NCBI GenBank assembly: GCA_011037195.1
Contig: JAAEAF010001059.1
Span: 124,001 to 188,000, forward strand
Source of the DNA: Triatoma infestans
Lineage: Eukaryota; Arthropoda; Insecta; Hemiptera; Reduviidae
Direction: 5' to 3'
DNA: 64,000 nt
Shown here: positions 10,601 to 22,205 of the stretch, piece after piece
Numbering within the stretch: position 1 is the first letter of the stretch
How the letters are laid out: each line of letters begins with the position of its first letter
The notes under the pieces: generated by a model
Seen by the model: the letters and a program-made list of their open reading frames with translations, nothing else
What the model was told of the DNA's origin: nothing
The model's database searches: none
Position numbers and translations under genes: made by a program

Positions 10601-10846
10601 CTAAAAAAAACTCTTTTCTAAACTAATAGCCCCACACCCACAACTTGTAAAAGAGAACTATTCATGGCGGTGGGGGGGGGGGTCACTTTCGGCTCAGAGA
10701 ACATTTCCGTCCCATGTAATAATTGTTAAGTTAAAATAATTGGTGAGTTCAAAAGAGAAAAGCAATTTAACAGTTATTTATCAAACAGTGAGTATAGAAA
10801 TGCATTTTTATATTTGAGCTCTAACTAAACGAAAGTGTACTTATGT

Positions 10847-11935
10847 GTTGAATATTAAATTTATTTCTGCGACAGCATTAAATTGGTTCTTGAATATAAT
10901 GAATATAAAAAAAGATCTGGTGTGAAACACTCACACGACTTTCTCTTACTCCTGTTAACATAGTTACATAGTCTCTAGTTTTTCGAACTCTAATATATAA
11001 CGCTTCTTCTTAATCTAATTTATTCTTACCAAAAATCATCAACGGTCAACAGATACTTTTATATAATTTTTATTCTGAAAGATCTATTGTGCCCCCCCCC
11101 AGCCTTCTCAATGCAATGCTGCCCCTCCCCAAGCAGTGGTCTCTAGCTGCAGACCACGCTGCTCTTCACCAGACAGTGAATTGTAGAGGTTGAATATTAA
11201 ATTTATTTCTGCGACAGCATTAAATTGGTTCTTAACTTAAATGAATATAAAAAAAGATCTGGTGTGAAACACTCACACGACTTTCTCTTACTCCTGTTAA
11301 CATAGTTACATAGTCTCTAGTTTTTCGAACTCTAATATATAACGCTTCTTCTTAATCTAATTTATTCTTACCAAAAATCATCAACGGTCAACAGATACTT
11401 TTATATAATTTTTATTCTGAAAGATCTATTGTGCCCCCCCCCAGCCTTCTCAATGCAATGCTGCCCCTCCCCAAGCAGTGGTCTCTAGCTGCAGACCACG
11501 CTGCTCTTCACCAGACAGTGAATTGTAGAGGTTGAATATTAAATTTATTTCTGCGACAGCATTAAATTGGTTCTTAACTTAAATGAATATAAAAAAAGAT
11601 CTGGTGTGAAACACTCACACGACTTTCTCTTACTCCTGTTAACATAGTTACATAGTCTGTAGTTTTTCGAACTCTAATATATAACGCTTCTTCTTAATCT
11701 AATTTATTCTTACCAAAAATCATCAACGGTCAACAGATACTTTTATATAATTTTTCATTTCTTTAATTGCACTAATAATTGTAGATTGTTGTAGGGGATT
11801 ATCACACTGCGACCTGAAAGATCTATTGTGCCCCCCCCCCCCGGAGCCTTCTCAGTGCAATGCTGCCCCTCACCAAGCAGTGGTCTCTAGCTGCAGACCA
11901 CGCTGCTCTTCACCAGACAGTGAATTGTAGAGGCA
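10847..11935. repeat. Three tandem copies of a 342-bp unit
   Basis: The block GTTGAATATTAAATTTATTT starts at 10847, 11189 and 11531, a period of 342 bp. Each unit contains the family C terminus (TCTGGTGTGAAACACTCACAC), a C homopolymer, and a palindromic block CTCTAGCTGCAGACCACGC. Units 1 and 2 are nearly identical. Unit 3 has about 60 extra bases (from about 11757 to 11813) and runs into a SINE-1-like sequence. Confidence 0.9.
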
Positions 11936-12022
11936 CTTTGGAAGAGAAAAACTAAGGGCAGCATGCTGGATTCGAACCCGGAACCTCTGCGTTGCTAGCC
12001 CCGTGCGCTACCATAGCTAATC
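11838..12022 (-). repeat. SINE-1-like element, antisense
   Basis: On the minus strand: A-box-like TTAGCTATGGTAGCGC, B-box GGTTCCGGGTTCGAATCC at about 11969-11986, then the SINE-1-like body ending in the CACTGAGAAGGCTCC block. It overlaps the last tandem unit, so part of each 342-bp unit derives from a SINE-1 body. Confidence 0.7.
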
Positions 12023-12119
12023 CCTTCCTTCTCCCTGGCTTACGCCAATTAACTAGGGACGGAGACCCTAGTTTGTGTACTGTGTTTGTCATTGTCTGTA
12101 AAGAATAGAGTGCATGTTT

Positions 12120-13190
12120 TTTTTTTTTGTGTTATTTGAAAGGTGCACAACATCTAAGATCCTTCGCACCTGTTACCTCTGATGGACACTATACTGATTA
12201 TGTTAAACTACTAGTTACCTAACGAAGAAAACCTAACGACAACTGACCTAACATATAAATCAATCGAACCTATATTGTTTCTATATCTACTTGGGGTGGA
12301 GTACTTGATATTCCTCGCGCCCCTCACGGATCATAGCCTAAAGTAAAACTAATATGTACATTTACTCTAATTTACACTTATCATAACGCATTCATACAGA
12401 CAAACATACCAATAAATACTTACATACTTAAATGCGCTCATACTAATAAATACACCCAAGCAAATAAATACACACACGCATTAAAAATGGACAATCATAC
12501 TACACATATACGCACTAAACTGAATTTCGGGTGGAGTACTCAATATTCCTCGCACCCTAAGCAGAGACTAAACCTAAACTAACATATTTATACTATTTAC
12601 ACTACATTCTTTCGTACCATTCATACCTTGCCGGGGTGCCAATCCCGACATAGACCCACCCCTCCAGAAGACAGTGGCTCCCAATTATGTACATTTAAAG
12701 TACAGGAAAGGCGTCCTGTAGAGAAGAAGTCTGCCACCCCTATCACGACATTGGCACCCCCCGCACTCATTCATACAACCATTCTTACAGCCTAAGTCTA
12801 AATCTAACATGAATTAATCCTACTTATAGACCTAAACAAAAGAGAAACCTATATACATCGATTTAAACGAGTCTAATATAAATTTTTAGCATAGTGTCCA
12901 TTAAATTAGATGCATTAAGTTAATTTCTTGTAGAAGCTGCAGCGCTTTTTGTACATTATTTTCATTGTCACTTAGAATTTCCTTAATGTTATTTTCTAAG
13001 TTCACTCTCCGTTTTGCTTCACTGTACATCGTGCATTCAGTGAATATATGGAGGACAGAGAGTGCATGTGGTAGAGTATATGTAGAGTGTATGTAGAGTG
13101 TACATGCTGTTCTGACGAGGTGCATGGAGTAATCCGAGGGGTTGCTACACCCTAAGTAACTGCATGCAACAGATACCCCTTGCAGGCATA
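12120..13190 (-). mobile_element. LINE 3' end (ORF2 tail plus 3' UTR)
   Basis: The minus-strand frame at 12901-13125 ends with LHIFTECTMYSEAKRR and a helical tail, resembling the H...C end of a LINE ORF2 zinc finger; a CSYLGC pair lies just upstream in the same reading. The following non-coding part (12200-12880) contains the phrase GGGTGGAGTAC...GATATTCC twice and shares blocks with 42.96-43.47 kb, consistent with a 3' UTR. Confidence 0.55.
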
Positions 13191-13755
13191 CACTAGTAAA
13201 TTAGTTCGATTTCTTTTTTTAAGTTGTTGCGAGAAACTAGATTTTGATTGAATTAACTCATGCCTAGATTTCCAACTCTATAAGTATTCTTTCAAAATAC
13301 TTTGTAGACTGCGCCATATTCATAAAATTAAGGATAATTAAGGGAATAGCAAAAAAACTGCAGGTCTAAGAAAACATTTTGTATGTGTTTAACATCAATT
13401 TTATTTTGCCCCCACTGGTATAAACGGCCAGATACAAAATGGCGGATCTTGCATTTCCTCCTATTTCTCTTTTGCCTTATATTTCAAGAATAGTATGAAA
13501 ATTCTGGATTTTTTCTTTATAGTTCACATCAAATATATAAAACAGTAAATATTATGTTAAAAATAACTTGATTCTTTGCATTTTTTTCTTTTAATTTTTA
13601 TTGCAGAGTTTGATAATTTATAAAATACCTACGAAGAGAAAATTAGTACATAAATTCTAAACTATTCTAACAAAGAAATTCTAAGCAAAAAACAGAAAAA
13701 TTTTTTATTAAATTTTAGAAAAAAATGCAGAAAATTAAGTTATTTTTAACATATT
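13191..13755. other. AT-rich spacer
   Basis: A stretch near 13205-13255 is the reverse complement of one near 50805-50855 (GTTGCGAGAAACTAGATTT), so it is part of an interspersed repeat. Nothing else recognised. Confidence 0.45.
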
Positions 13756-13760
13756 ATTTA

Positions 13761-13860
13761 CTATCTGTGAGTTTATCCGTCGGAGCATGCATATTAATGA
13801 TACCTTACTCTCATGGTGGATGAAAATCCGAAACTGGTCAGGAACAACAATAATATGTAC
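13761..13860 (+). repeat. Decayed family B foldback fragment
   Basis: TTTATCCGTCGGAGCATGCATATTA followed by GGATGAAAATCCGAAACTGGTC matches blocks of family B, but the ribozyme core is degraded (CTCATGG instead of CTGACGA) and the arms are not both present. The overlapping ORF at 13787-14014 starts inside this fragment and is unlikely to be a gene. Confidence 0.6.
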
Positions 13861-14384
13861 GCTTCTCCTAATGCATGGCTCAGATCTTTTCTCGTTGGAT
13901 ATGCCCGAAAAAATCTTTGCCTATGTAATGTTATTAGTGATGTTTGATGTGAGTATAGGTAGCTTGTGGCGTGAGCGTTTTAGCGAAAAGGGCTTGTATG
14001 TTTGCTTGAGATAGAATGTAAGAATAATTAAGATGTCACCACTGTTATATAAATAATTGTATTCTGTTAAAATAATAACTACAACTTATTTGATATTATA
14101 AACTTATTTAATTTATTGTGAAACTGGTACAGATATTTAGAGAGCGATTCCTGAAGTAGCGTTTCGATGTTTCCACCTTGATTGGTAGCACAAGTGTGTC
14201 TTTAAAAATATTTCTTCTCTTTGTTTCTTCAATTCCTCTCCTGTGAGAAGAAGGAGTAATACAATGGCAGTAATTGTTCTTGTACCGTACCAGTAACTGG
14301 ACTTGTCCTTTTGCAAGAGTATGTCACATATTTTGATAATTTAGATTTATTTAAAAATTAATATATTTATATGTTTCTTGCATC

Positions 14385-14720
14385 CATCACACCTATCTCA
14401 ATCCAAGGGACGTCCTCCAGAACAATGGTCTCTTGGTTTCCCGCCCATTTTGTGAACTCTTCTTGGACTATCTGGACGCTTATCCAGCGAAAGGGTTCCA
14501 CGTAAGCGATTGCTGAATCTTTCTTTATCAGAATCATTACTTATCATTACCTTCTATACCAGTATGTCTTGGAATCCAAAAATTGATTTATTTCTGTCCA
14601 CTTTGCCATTGCATTTACAAACCATTTTCGAAAAAATAATCCATGTACTTAATGCTTTAATGGGAATCTAAGTATTGAATAAGATTACAATCTTCTGAAT
14701 CTGTTAGTTGACGTTAGGAT
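14385..14720 (-). mobile_element. LINE RNase H fragment
   Basis: Minus-strand reading contains FWIPRHTGIEGND (about 14530-14585), the conserved RNase H end motif, preceded by an AMQWQ-like piece and followed by QEEFTKWAGNQETIVLEDVPW. Frameshifted and without a continuous ORF. Confidence 0.6.
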
Positions 14721-14755
14721 TGAACTGGATAAAAGTAAAGTAATGCCTATTTTTT

Positions 14756-14932
14756 CAGGCGGGCTTAACGTCCAACTACCAAATTAGGTGTCGTGGACGG
14801 GGGCGGAAGCACCTACTTTACTATTAACATTTTTTAAACAAATATAAAATTTAGCAGTTATACGCTGGACTCGAACTGGGCTCCTCCCACTTACAAGTCC
14901 ATGCTCATGACCACTACACCAACACCCGCCCC
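14756..14932 (-). repeat. SINE-2, antisense copy
   Basis: Reverse complement of the element at 21.6 kb: head GGCGGGTGTTGGTGTAGTGG, B box AGTTCGAGTCC near 14869, body GTAGGTGCTTCCGCC and tail GGACGTTAAGCCCGCCTGAAAAAATAGGC. tRNA-derived by its A and B boxes. Confidence 0.78.
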
Positions 14933-14934
14933 TG

Positions 14935-15970
14935 AAGTGATTGAACTGGATATATTTTCTAATTTCGAAAATTTCCGCCTGGAAGATTGTGACAAATTTG
15001 TCCAGTGGTAGTGTCTAGTTTTAGGATCAATCAGTTTCCACCGAGACTCTCGGACTATTATTTACACTTACACATTGCACACATTATATACACTTCCATT
15101 CTATTTCTCTCTAGAACTTAGAGGGTTTTTCTAAACATCTAATATATAATAATTAATGAGGTGCATAATTTTATTTTTAACACTCCTTGTTTTACTAAGG
15201 AGTTGCTGTGATTATGCAGCTAGGGAACTTTCAAGAATCGGGGTTTTGTTTCTTTACTTTTCTTTTATAGTAATCATGAAAATGCTTACCATCCTTCTAT
15301 CTGATTCTCAGTAGTCTGCCCGGTATTTAATAAGACAAGAAGAAATACAAATTTCTGCAGCTATGGCCAACTCATAGTCCTACTAGAAGTATCCTTATGA
15401 GGCTCACTACTTACGTGGGTTATAAGCTTTTTTGATTCTTAAAAATAACCTTTATTGACATAATAAGTAGTGTGCAGTAAAAGATTTGACTCCATTTTCT
15501 ACAGAAAATAAAACTTAGTAAATTAACAAGCTGCTGGAACTGATAGAGAGCATTAATATAATGACCGTTAATTTGCAGAATAACTCGGGATATGGTCTGT
15601 TAACTGTAAATAAAACAAATAAGAACATTATAGTAACAGAAATAACGGAATAAGCAGCTCCAATACTGTTTTACAACCACAAAATCAATAGTCTTTTTAC
15701 ATAAATAAGTACATAATTAGTAGTAATTAGTTTTTGCGTGCTATTACTAAAGAGAGTAATTTAGTGGAATAAATAAAGATGCTGTGGATTTACTGCAGTA
15801 ATTAAAAAAACCAAGATAATTACTTACTTTATAACTATTTAATCACTGTCTCGCTAGAATTTATAAGGATTTTAAAAAGATTTTAAAATCTTTTCTTTTT
15901 TATTTGATAGTAAATTATTTGTGTTAATTGTATTAGTTCTTTCTTCTATCTTAAAGATATTGCATATGTT
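14935..15970. other. AT-rich spacer
   Basis: No conserved motif, repeat or RNA gene recognised. Confidence 0.5.
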
Positions 15971-15974
15971 TACT

Positions 15975-16860
15975 TTTTGTTACTGCGGTAAGGCGGCGCA
16001 AAGGCTGGGTGGGATCCAAAGGCAAGCATGCCTGGGTTCCACGGGGGCCATAAAAACCGCCCCGACTGCGGCGTTGGAAGTCCTCCTCAATTTGCCACCA
16101 CTCGTTCAAGGCGTAGCAAGAAGGGAATACCTAGGATCTTGTAGGGCCGCCTCCCATCACCACTAGGCACGATCGTAATAACCAGAGGTTGATTGAGGAA
16201 ATCAAGGCTGACCATTTACTTGGGATGCCAACTGATAGGATGGTTCCTAGGTATCATTTCGAAAGGAACTTCCAAATTGTTATACCGAGCAGAGGTGAAT
16301 GGGAAAGTGACCCCCCCTGTTTGGTAACTCGATCTGGTACACAGACGGATCCAAAACTCCTACTAGGGTCGGAGCCGGGGCCTAAAGTTAAGATTACCGC
16401 CAGCCTAGGGAAGTACGCCACTGACTTTCAGGCTGAAGCCGTGGCATTACAACTCTGCGCTAGGGAGATTATAAGGCAAAGCATAGTGTGTAGGGAAGTG
16501 GCCATATACTCCGACAGTCAGGAAGCCCTGAACACACTTTCTTCACACCAGATAGTCTCAAAACTGGTGTGGGATAGCCTATTTGCCCTAACCGAGGTGG
16601 ATATTCGCAACAAACTGACACTCGCCTGGGTGCCGGGATATACGGGGCAATGAAAGGGCGAATGCCCTAGCGAGGGAGGGTTCGCAGGATTCCTTTATAG
16701 GCTCCGAACCCTTCTGCGGCTTGTCCAGGAGCCTTATTCAAACTTCTATCAAAGATTGGATAGAAGAACAGCGATAGAAGAACCTATAAGTTTCATGTCG
16801 GAGCCGCTGTCAGCTTTGCTAGGACTGGTTAGGAGGGCAAAGCTGATGGTTGTGCTATAG
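15975..16860 (+). mobile_element. LINE fragment: RT C-terminus plus RNase H
   Basis: The first frame (15984-16166) reads AAQRLGGIQRQACLGSTGAI and TAALEVLLNLPPL, the connector between reverse transcriptase and RNase H in I/R1-type LINEs. After frameshifts, YTDGSKT (near 16345), QAEAVALQL (near 16430) and YSDSQEALNTL (near 16508) give three RNase H catalytic positions. WVPGYTG, then after a one-base shift NERANALAREG, ends the domain. 5' truncated and frameshifted. Confidence 0.85.
16189..16653 (+). pseudogene. LINE RNase H domain, frameshifted
   Basis: A 154-codon open frame holding most of the RNase H fold: Glu in AEAVAL and the second Asp in YSDSQEA lie in frame. The first catalytic Asp (YTDGS, near 16345) lies in another frame. 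The ORF stops right after WVPGYTG because of a one-base indel in front of NERANALA. Confidence 0.82.
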
Positions 16861-16904
16861 TTTAAGGGGATCCACAATAGACCTCGTCTTGTAGGTCACA
16901 GTGG

Positions 16905-17045
16905 AATCAGGCTCGTTCCCCCCCCCGTCTTTAATCTTCTGCGGTAAGAGGAAGTACTGCGTTACTGCAAAATTTTCGAAATGATATTCACCGGAAATAC
17001 ATGTTTTGAGGTCACTTTTTTTCTTCCTTTTTTGGGGGGTTTTAT
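16905..17045 (-). repeat. Family C fragment
   Basis: GGTAAGAGGAAGTACTGCGTTACTGCAAAATTTTCGA and TTCACCGGAAATACATGTTTTGAGG match the family C end block in reverse. Lies between two LINE fragments. Confidence 0.6.
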
Positions 17046-17084
17046 GCACTGCAACCATCCAGTGATCAATTGTACTCCTTCGAG

Positions 17085-17640
17085 CTTGCTCATCTACAGC
17101 ACCCCCTCCAAGTTGAGCTTTCTAAGGAATCCCAGAATCTTGGAGGGTTCTAGGTAGGCTGTTTCTCCCTCCCCCACCTGGTAACAACACAAGCTATTAA
17201 ATCTTCTTTGGATGACGGCGTCGCAGGTCGGTGAGGGAATTTCCTCCATCTCCACACAGAATCTTCATGTGCCATCATCTTCTAGGCCCAATTTCCTCAG
17301 TGTTCCCCGAATCTGCAGTGTCCCCTAAGAATGTAGATCTTGCCTTTTACTGAGACTGAGCAGGCCTTCAAACTTTCCTTAGTTATAACCTCTCAGACAG
17401 ACCTTGGCCTGCCTCAGTCCCGGGAGACCATACTCTTTTTGCCCCCTCCTTTTCCTTGATTTCTTCTAAGTGTGACTGGTCGCTGACTCCGCAAAAGTGA
17501 TTAGGCCTCAAGAGAGGATATGGCTGCGCCTTCTTTTGCCATAGTGTTGGCCAATTCGTTGCCATCCACGCCGAAATGTCCTGGCACCCAGAAAAAGATA
17601 ACTTTATGCCTAGGTCGTTTTGAGGTCCTTTGAGCAGGGA
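17085..17640 (-). mobile_element. LINE RNase H tail fragment
   Basis: Minus strand reads VWVPGHFGVDGNELANTMAK (about 17520-17590, split by a frameshift), then GHCRF, HLRKLGLEDDG, RFCVEMEEIPSPTC and RRFNSL, matching the RNase H end and Cys-rich tail of a LINE distinct from the CCHC family at 55 kb. No intact ORF. Confidence 0.72.
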
Positions 17641-19630
17641 AAAAAAAGGTTTTAGGTTTATTTACGAAATAAAGTTACCTATTCTGGGTGCAGGGACAAG
17701 TCGGCACCCAGCGACCAGTTACTCTTGAAAGAAATCAAGAAAGAGGAGGTGGCTAAAAGAGTACGTCTCTGGAACACTCCTCTCCCGGGTCTCATATATA
17801 AATATATATAAAGCAAATACAATACAAATAAATACAAAAACAACAATCGCAGATATTGGACAATAAGACGCCGCAAGGCTACTATTCCATCGGTAGGCGT
17901 AGGATAAAAAAACTTTACTAAATTTTTGGCAAAAACCTAGCTTTTTTTGGGGGGCATATTCTTTACTGCGATGACTTTCTTTAATGTTGGCATAGTGCTT
18001 GCACAGATATAGAAATATCTTAGGTTATTTGAAACATTTGTACCGGAAAAATTGATTTTAGTGGTATTACCGCAGACCGGTATCACAGATACAATTCTGA
18101 GTTGATCAGAGAGAATATAAAATAATAACTCTTGCTGCATGCAATAACATTAATTTTTCTCTACCGAAAAATGTTTTTCTAATCTTAGTAATTACAATGC
18201 AAAATAATAATATAGTTAACCAGCTTTTAGTAATGAAATCAAATCCCAGAAATTTGACGCTTGTATAGGAAGGATTCCTGCTAAATACACTAACAGACTT
18301 TTATTATAAATTAAATATATTGTGACCAATTTATTTTTTTTCTTGATCGTTCACGTACAGCAATCTCCATGGTCTATTGTGCTATTCCTCTCGTAACATA
18401 GTTGAGATTTCCAAAAAAAAAAAAACATCGAAATCAGATATAATTAATTAATTTACAAAATTTATTTCAACTATAAAAATTGCAGAAAAATGAGGTTTTC
18501 TTTTCTTTTCTTTTTTTAATATAAAATTTAAAAATTAAAAAGACTCTATCAATTTCTGGTGAGCTATAGTTTTATTATTACAGAAGATATAAAGACTTCA
18601 AAACACTTAAGTAATAAGTTAACGTGCATGTACTAAACGCATAATACATTAGAGAAACATCGTGGAATATGAAAGGTAAGAAAAGGTTGTGGATGTTCGC
18701 AGCATCCACTTTAGATGTTTTGGCTACGTGATCTAGTAATACACCTGCGGCACTATCGCCTCACTACCTAGCCTTCTTATCTAAAGTATACATATTCATA
18801 TTTTGAAACGTGAAAATACCTATACTAGGCGAGAAGCACAACTAACCATTGCTATATGATTTAACCTTACGTTTAATAATATTATTGTTATTATTATTTT
18901 TATATTTTATTATAATATACAATTTCTAGTTGTTAAATTGCTTTGGTTTTATTTAGAGGGAGGGGTGTTACATGCTTTGAGATATTTTTATCGGAATAAC
19001 TACTTTAGAAATTCTGTTTCAGAATTTACAGTACTACGTGATTATGGGTATTCTATAAAATATAAAAGAAAAGAAAATATAAAATATACTTTCGAATTAA
19101 GGCTAGACTTTGAGCTGTGGATGTTGTTATAACATAATAGAAGAATGCTTAACAAAAATTCTATCAAAACGCTTAATTTAAAAAAATAAAAATTGAGAAA
19201 GTAAGAAAAAACTGGTGAGAAATACTTCAAGTCTACTGCAATTTTCATAGTTCCCTCTTGAAATATATAATTCTTATTAAATGTTTCGTAGTCTTCAATT
19301 TATATTGCATGAGGATCTGAACTTTATAAAATGACTTAGTAGTTTCCCCAGGTTGCCATTATTCTCTCTCTCTGCAGAAATTCTCAAACAGAGAGTGACT
19401 TGGTTCTTGCATGTAGTAGCAAGCAAGCCAGCTCGGAAAAACAATATTAATCCACTAGATCCCTTGTCATATGGACGTGCCGGGAAACGTAGCAAAAGCT
19501 GGGACCAAGCTACCCCATTGAGGACTCTCTAACCATCTTTCCAAGTAGCATTTAAATTGGCGATGCGATGTTGGTTGTGAGAGTATTCTGTCAATGTAGT
19601 CTGGGCCAATAATGCAGGGTTTAGGCTCGA
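17641..19630. other. AT-rich spacer, nothing assigned
   Basis: Contains several short ORFs (17679-17876, 17937-18140, 18938-19132, 19295-19495), none of which I recognise. The 19.33-19.56 kb part may be decayed LINE coding sequence upstream of the fragment at 19640, but I cannot align it confidently. Confidence 0.45.
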
Positions 19631-19639
19631 CTGATCGAG

Positions 19640-19906
19640 AATCTTTCTTTACCTTTTCTTTGGGCAGAGGTTGTAGCCGCTTTCCACCTACTCATAGGTC
19701 AAGATTACTACCAAGCCCATCTAAATAGGACTGGCATAGCCAAACGGACTAGTTCGTCAGGACTCAAGCCATGTATTGGTTTGTCCACCAGCCTTATCCT
19801 GACACAGGCCTATTCATGCTGAAATATAATTCGTGTCTTTTATGAAACGCGGCATCGAATCACAGAGAAGCGGGCGTTGGATAACAAAAAAAAAAAAAAA
19901 AAAAAT
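19640..19906 (+). mobile_element. LINE 3' tail with poly(A)
   Basis: Reads VVAAFHLLIGQDYYQAHLNR followed by TGIAKRT, resembling the FRLLTGHDYLQ-HL-RIG block before the Cys-His finger of the RNase H-type LINEs at 3.6 and 56 kb. The finger itself is decayed. Ends in about 21 A residues at 19885-19905. Confidence 0.55.
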
Positions 19907-20551
19907 CTCTTACGTCGTCTTGCCGTTTGTAGTGGTATAACTTCTGCGTTTTTCTGCCCTTTTAATTCTCTCCCGCCAATTCTCTGGCATGTTGGGGGAT
20001 TTCGCGTCACCGGACGTTGGTCTCCCCACCTTGGTCACCCTCTTTTTCTCCTGTTAATCATCCCTTTTTGTTACTTGTGTGCTGCGTCGCTACTAGGGCA
20101 TATGTGTATTGTTCTTCTGCATCAAAATCTTAACTGCTTCATCATTAAGATTCACCGCCTCCACGGATGCATTGTACTAACAATACAGGCTATTCATTCT
20201 GCCTCCAACCAGCTTCCGAGAGGTCTTATTTGCATCAACAAACGCACGTTTTCGTACCGCTTCATTCACCAATTAGCTTTCCTGCAACTTCCCTTCATAC
20301 ACGAACATATTTACACATATACACAGCCTCCTTTATACCCTTCACGCTTCATAGCGTCCTTCACAGCTTCACCGGCTCAACATACGCTTCTCAATCATCC
20401 TATACGCATCTTCAAGGTAAGCGAATTAAAACCTTTATTCTTTTGTAAGTCTTTGTTCTTTGTAATTGTGTGCTTCACTAAGCACTTTTCCGTACGCTTA
20501 AGAGTTCACGACTGCGCGGGTACACCCCACTCGCTATATTTACGTATGTAA
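19877..20551 (+). other. Unrecognised 224-codon open frame
   Basis: The longest open frame in the window, starting inside the LINE poly(A) run (MDNKKKKKK), so its start is not credible. Composition is Leu/Phe/His/Ile-rich and a second frame is also open (20167-20448). I see no domain, signal or family match. The region is less AT-rich than its neighbours, which by itself lengthens open frames. Most likely non-coding; a decayed repeat is possible. Confidence 0.3.
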
Positions 20552-20579
20552 AAATTCAGGGCAAAGAAAATTTTATTAA

Positions 20580-21605
20580 AAACGATATCTAAGTTTGAAG
20601 ACGCTTATATCGATTAGCATTAGTATGTTTTAAACTAGTGGTGTAACGTTTTCTCCAACTGACGTTTACTTTGCCTTATGGTTTATAAGAGAAAGTTTTG
20701 AGACCAAGTCAAATTTTTGAAAGTGGAATTGCACAATGTAACGCTTTCCTGAATACGAAAAAAAAGTATTTGAGTTTATTTTGTGTCTGTGTGTTAACAA
20801 ATTATCTCAAGCACGAAAAATCGGAGGAAGCTCCAAGTTGACATTACGTTTTGGTAACTTCTACTACAGCATCTAACACGAAGGTTTCCGGTATCTGCCG
20901 GAAATGGAACATTACTCAAAGATTATTTATTTTTGTTTTCTAGTTTTTTTAGATGTACTCAAAACCGGTTCCAACAATTTTCTTTAAACTTCGTACATTA
21001 TCTACATAAATAAATGCCTATCACTTATATTTGAAATATTTTACTGGGAAAATTGATATTTTAATAGGGTCTAGCAGAACAGTAGCGTTCTCTAAAATAC
21101 CACTTCAGTACAATGTACAGTTCTAGAGCATACAGAAAATTAATATACATTAGAACCATTGGAAGAATTATTAAAAATGTGATGGAAAAACAGTTAACCG
21201 GATATGCGATTTTTACAGAATGTGTTTTTGGGACTTTTTCGAATTTTCTTGAAAAACCAAAATGTCCTTTAAACTTGGAATGTTAACTGTACATACACAA
21301 ACCTATCACTTGTAAACGTTTTTGGAAAAAATTAATTTTATAGTAGTTCTGCGGTATTAGTGGCATTAATTTTCAAATTACATTGCGTTGGTCAATGTTA
21401 TTGGCACTGTCTTGTGGGTACCGTCTAAATCTAAGGAGACTATTACCTGCCAGGGTAGGTAGTTGTTCCCTCACTACCTCATTATTTTGTTTGGACAAAT
21501 GAATCAAATTTTAAAGAAAAATTGCATTTAATATAATATAATTATATTAAAAAAACATAAGAGAATGTCGGTTGAGTGTTTCATACCAGGTTTTTTTTTT
21601 TTTTT
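20580..21605 (-). repeat. Family C, diverged long copy
   Basis: Blocks recognisable in reverse order include GGTTCCAACAATTTTCTTTAAACTTCGTACA, ATTTTACTGGGAAAATTGATATTTTAA and the terminus GAGTGTTTCATACCAGGTTTTTTTT near 21575-21605. More diverged than the copies at 25-26 kb and appears to contain an internal duplication. Confidence 0.6.
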
Positions 21606-21635
21606 TTAATTGACTAATATATATTACTCTCATGC

Positions 21636-21836
21636 GGGGCGGGTGTTGGTGTAGTGGTTATGAGCGTCGACTTGTAACTGGGAGGACACCAGTTCGAGAC
21701 CCGTGTATAACTGCTAAATTTTATATTTGTTTAGAAATGTTATTAGTAATATATGTGCTTCTGCCTCCGTCCATGACACCTAATTTGGTAGATGGACGGT
21801 AAGCCTGCCTGAAAAAATAGGCACTACTTTGCTACT
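21636..21836 (+). repeat. SINE-2, tRNA-derived short retroposon
   Basis: Head GGGGCGGGTGTTGGTGTAGTGG (A-box-like), B box CAGTTCGAGACCC near 21690, body ending GGTAAGCCTGCCTGAAAAAATAGGC. Its antisense partner is at 14.76-14.93 kb. The tRNA-like head continues straight into body sequence, so it is not a tRNA gene. Confidence 0.8.
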
Positions 21837-21959
21837 TTACTTTATTATTTTACACAGAATGACCTAATATAGCCTCCTTTTTCGAGGACATAAAAAAAAA
21901 TCTCAAGTAAGGACTAAATTGCGGAAATTTGACAACTATACATTACTTCCTCCATTAGA

Positions 21960-22205
21960 AAATTAAAAAAAAAATCTGGTGTGATACACTCACACAACTT
22001 TCTCTTATTTCAGTTTTAAAAGTTATTGTGATTGACAAATTTTATTGTTAGTATATCAAATTTTTTAATGAAATTTGTCGGTGTCCTTATGGAGAAAATC
22101 GTAAAAATTGAAAAAAATACTTCCTAGTAAAAACGCACTTCCGGTTATCCGATTTTTAAACTCGGAATTTCAAAAACATATTTAATTCTAATTAATATTA
22201 TTTAG
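21960..22205 (+). repeat. Family C copy 3, left half
   Basis: Starts at TCTGGTGTGATACACTCACACAACTTTC. It is interrupted at about 22206 by a family B foldback and resumes at about 23001. Confidence 0.72.

Larger units (their letters stand above)
9690..10665 (-). mobile_element. Penelope-like element, 3' part with GIY-YIG endonuclease
   Basis: Minus strand: a GIY-YIG endonuclease fragment (about 10220-10600) followed downstream by non-coding terminal-repeat-like sequence holding a hammerhead-like motif at 9728-9764. At the 5' side (10558-10645) a short palindrome, GTTGTGGGTGTGGGG against CCCCACACCCACAAC, marks a truncated and inverted junction, common in Penelope-like insertions. The reverse transcriptase is absent, so this is a 5'-truncated copy. 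Confidence 0.85.
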
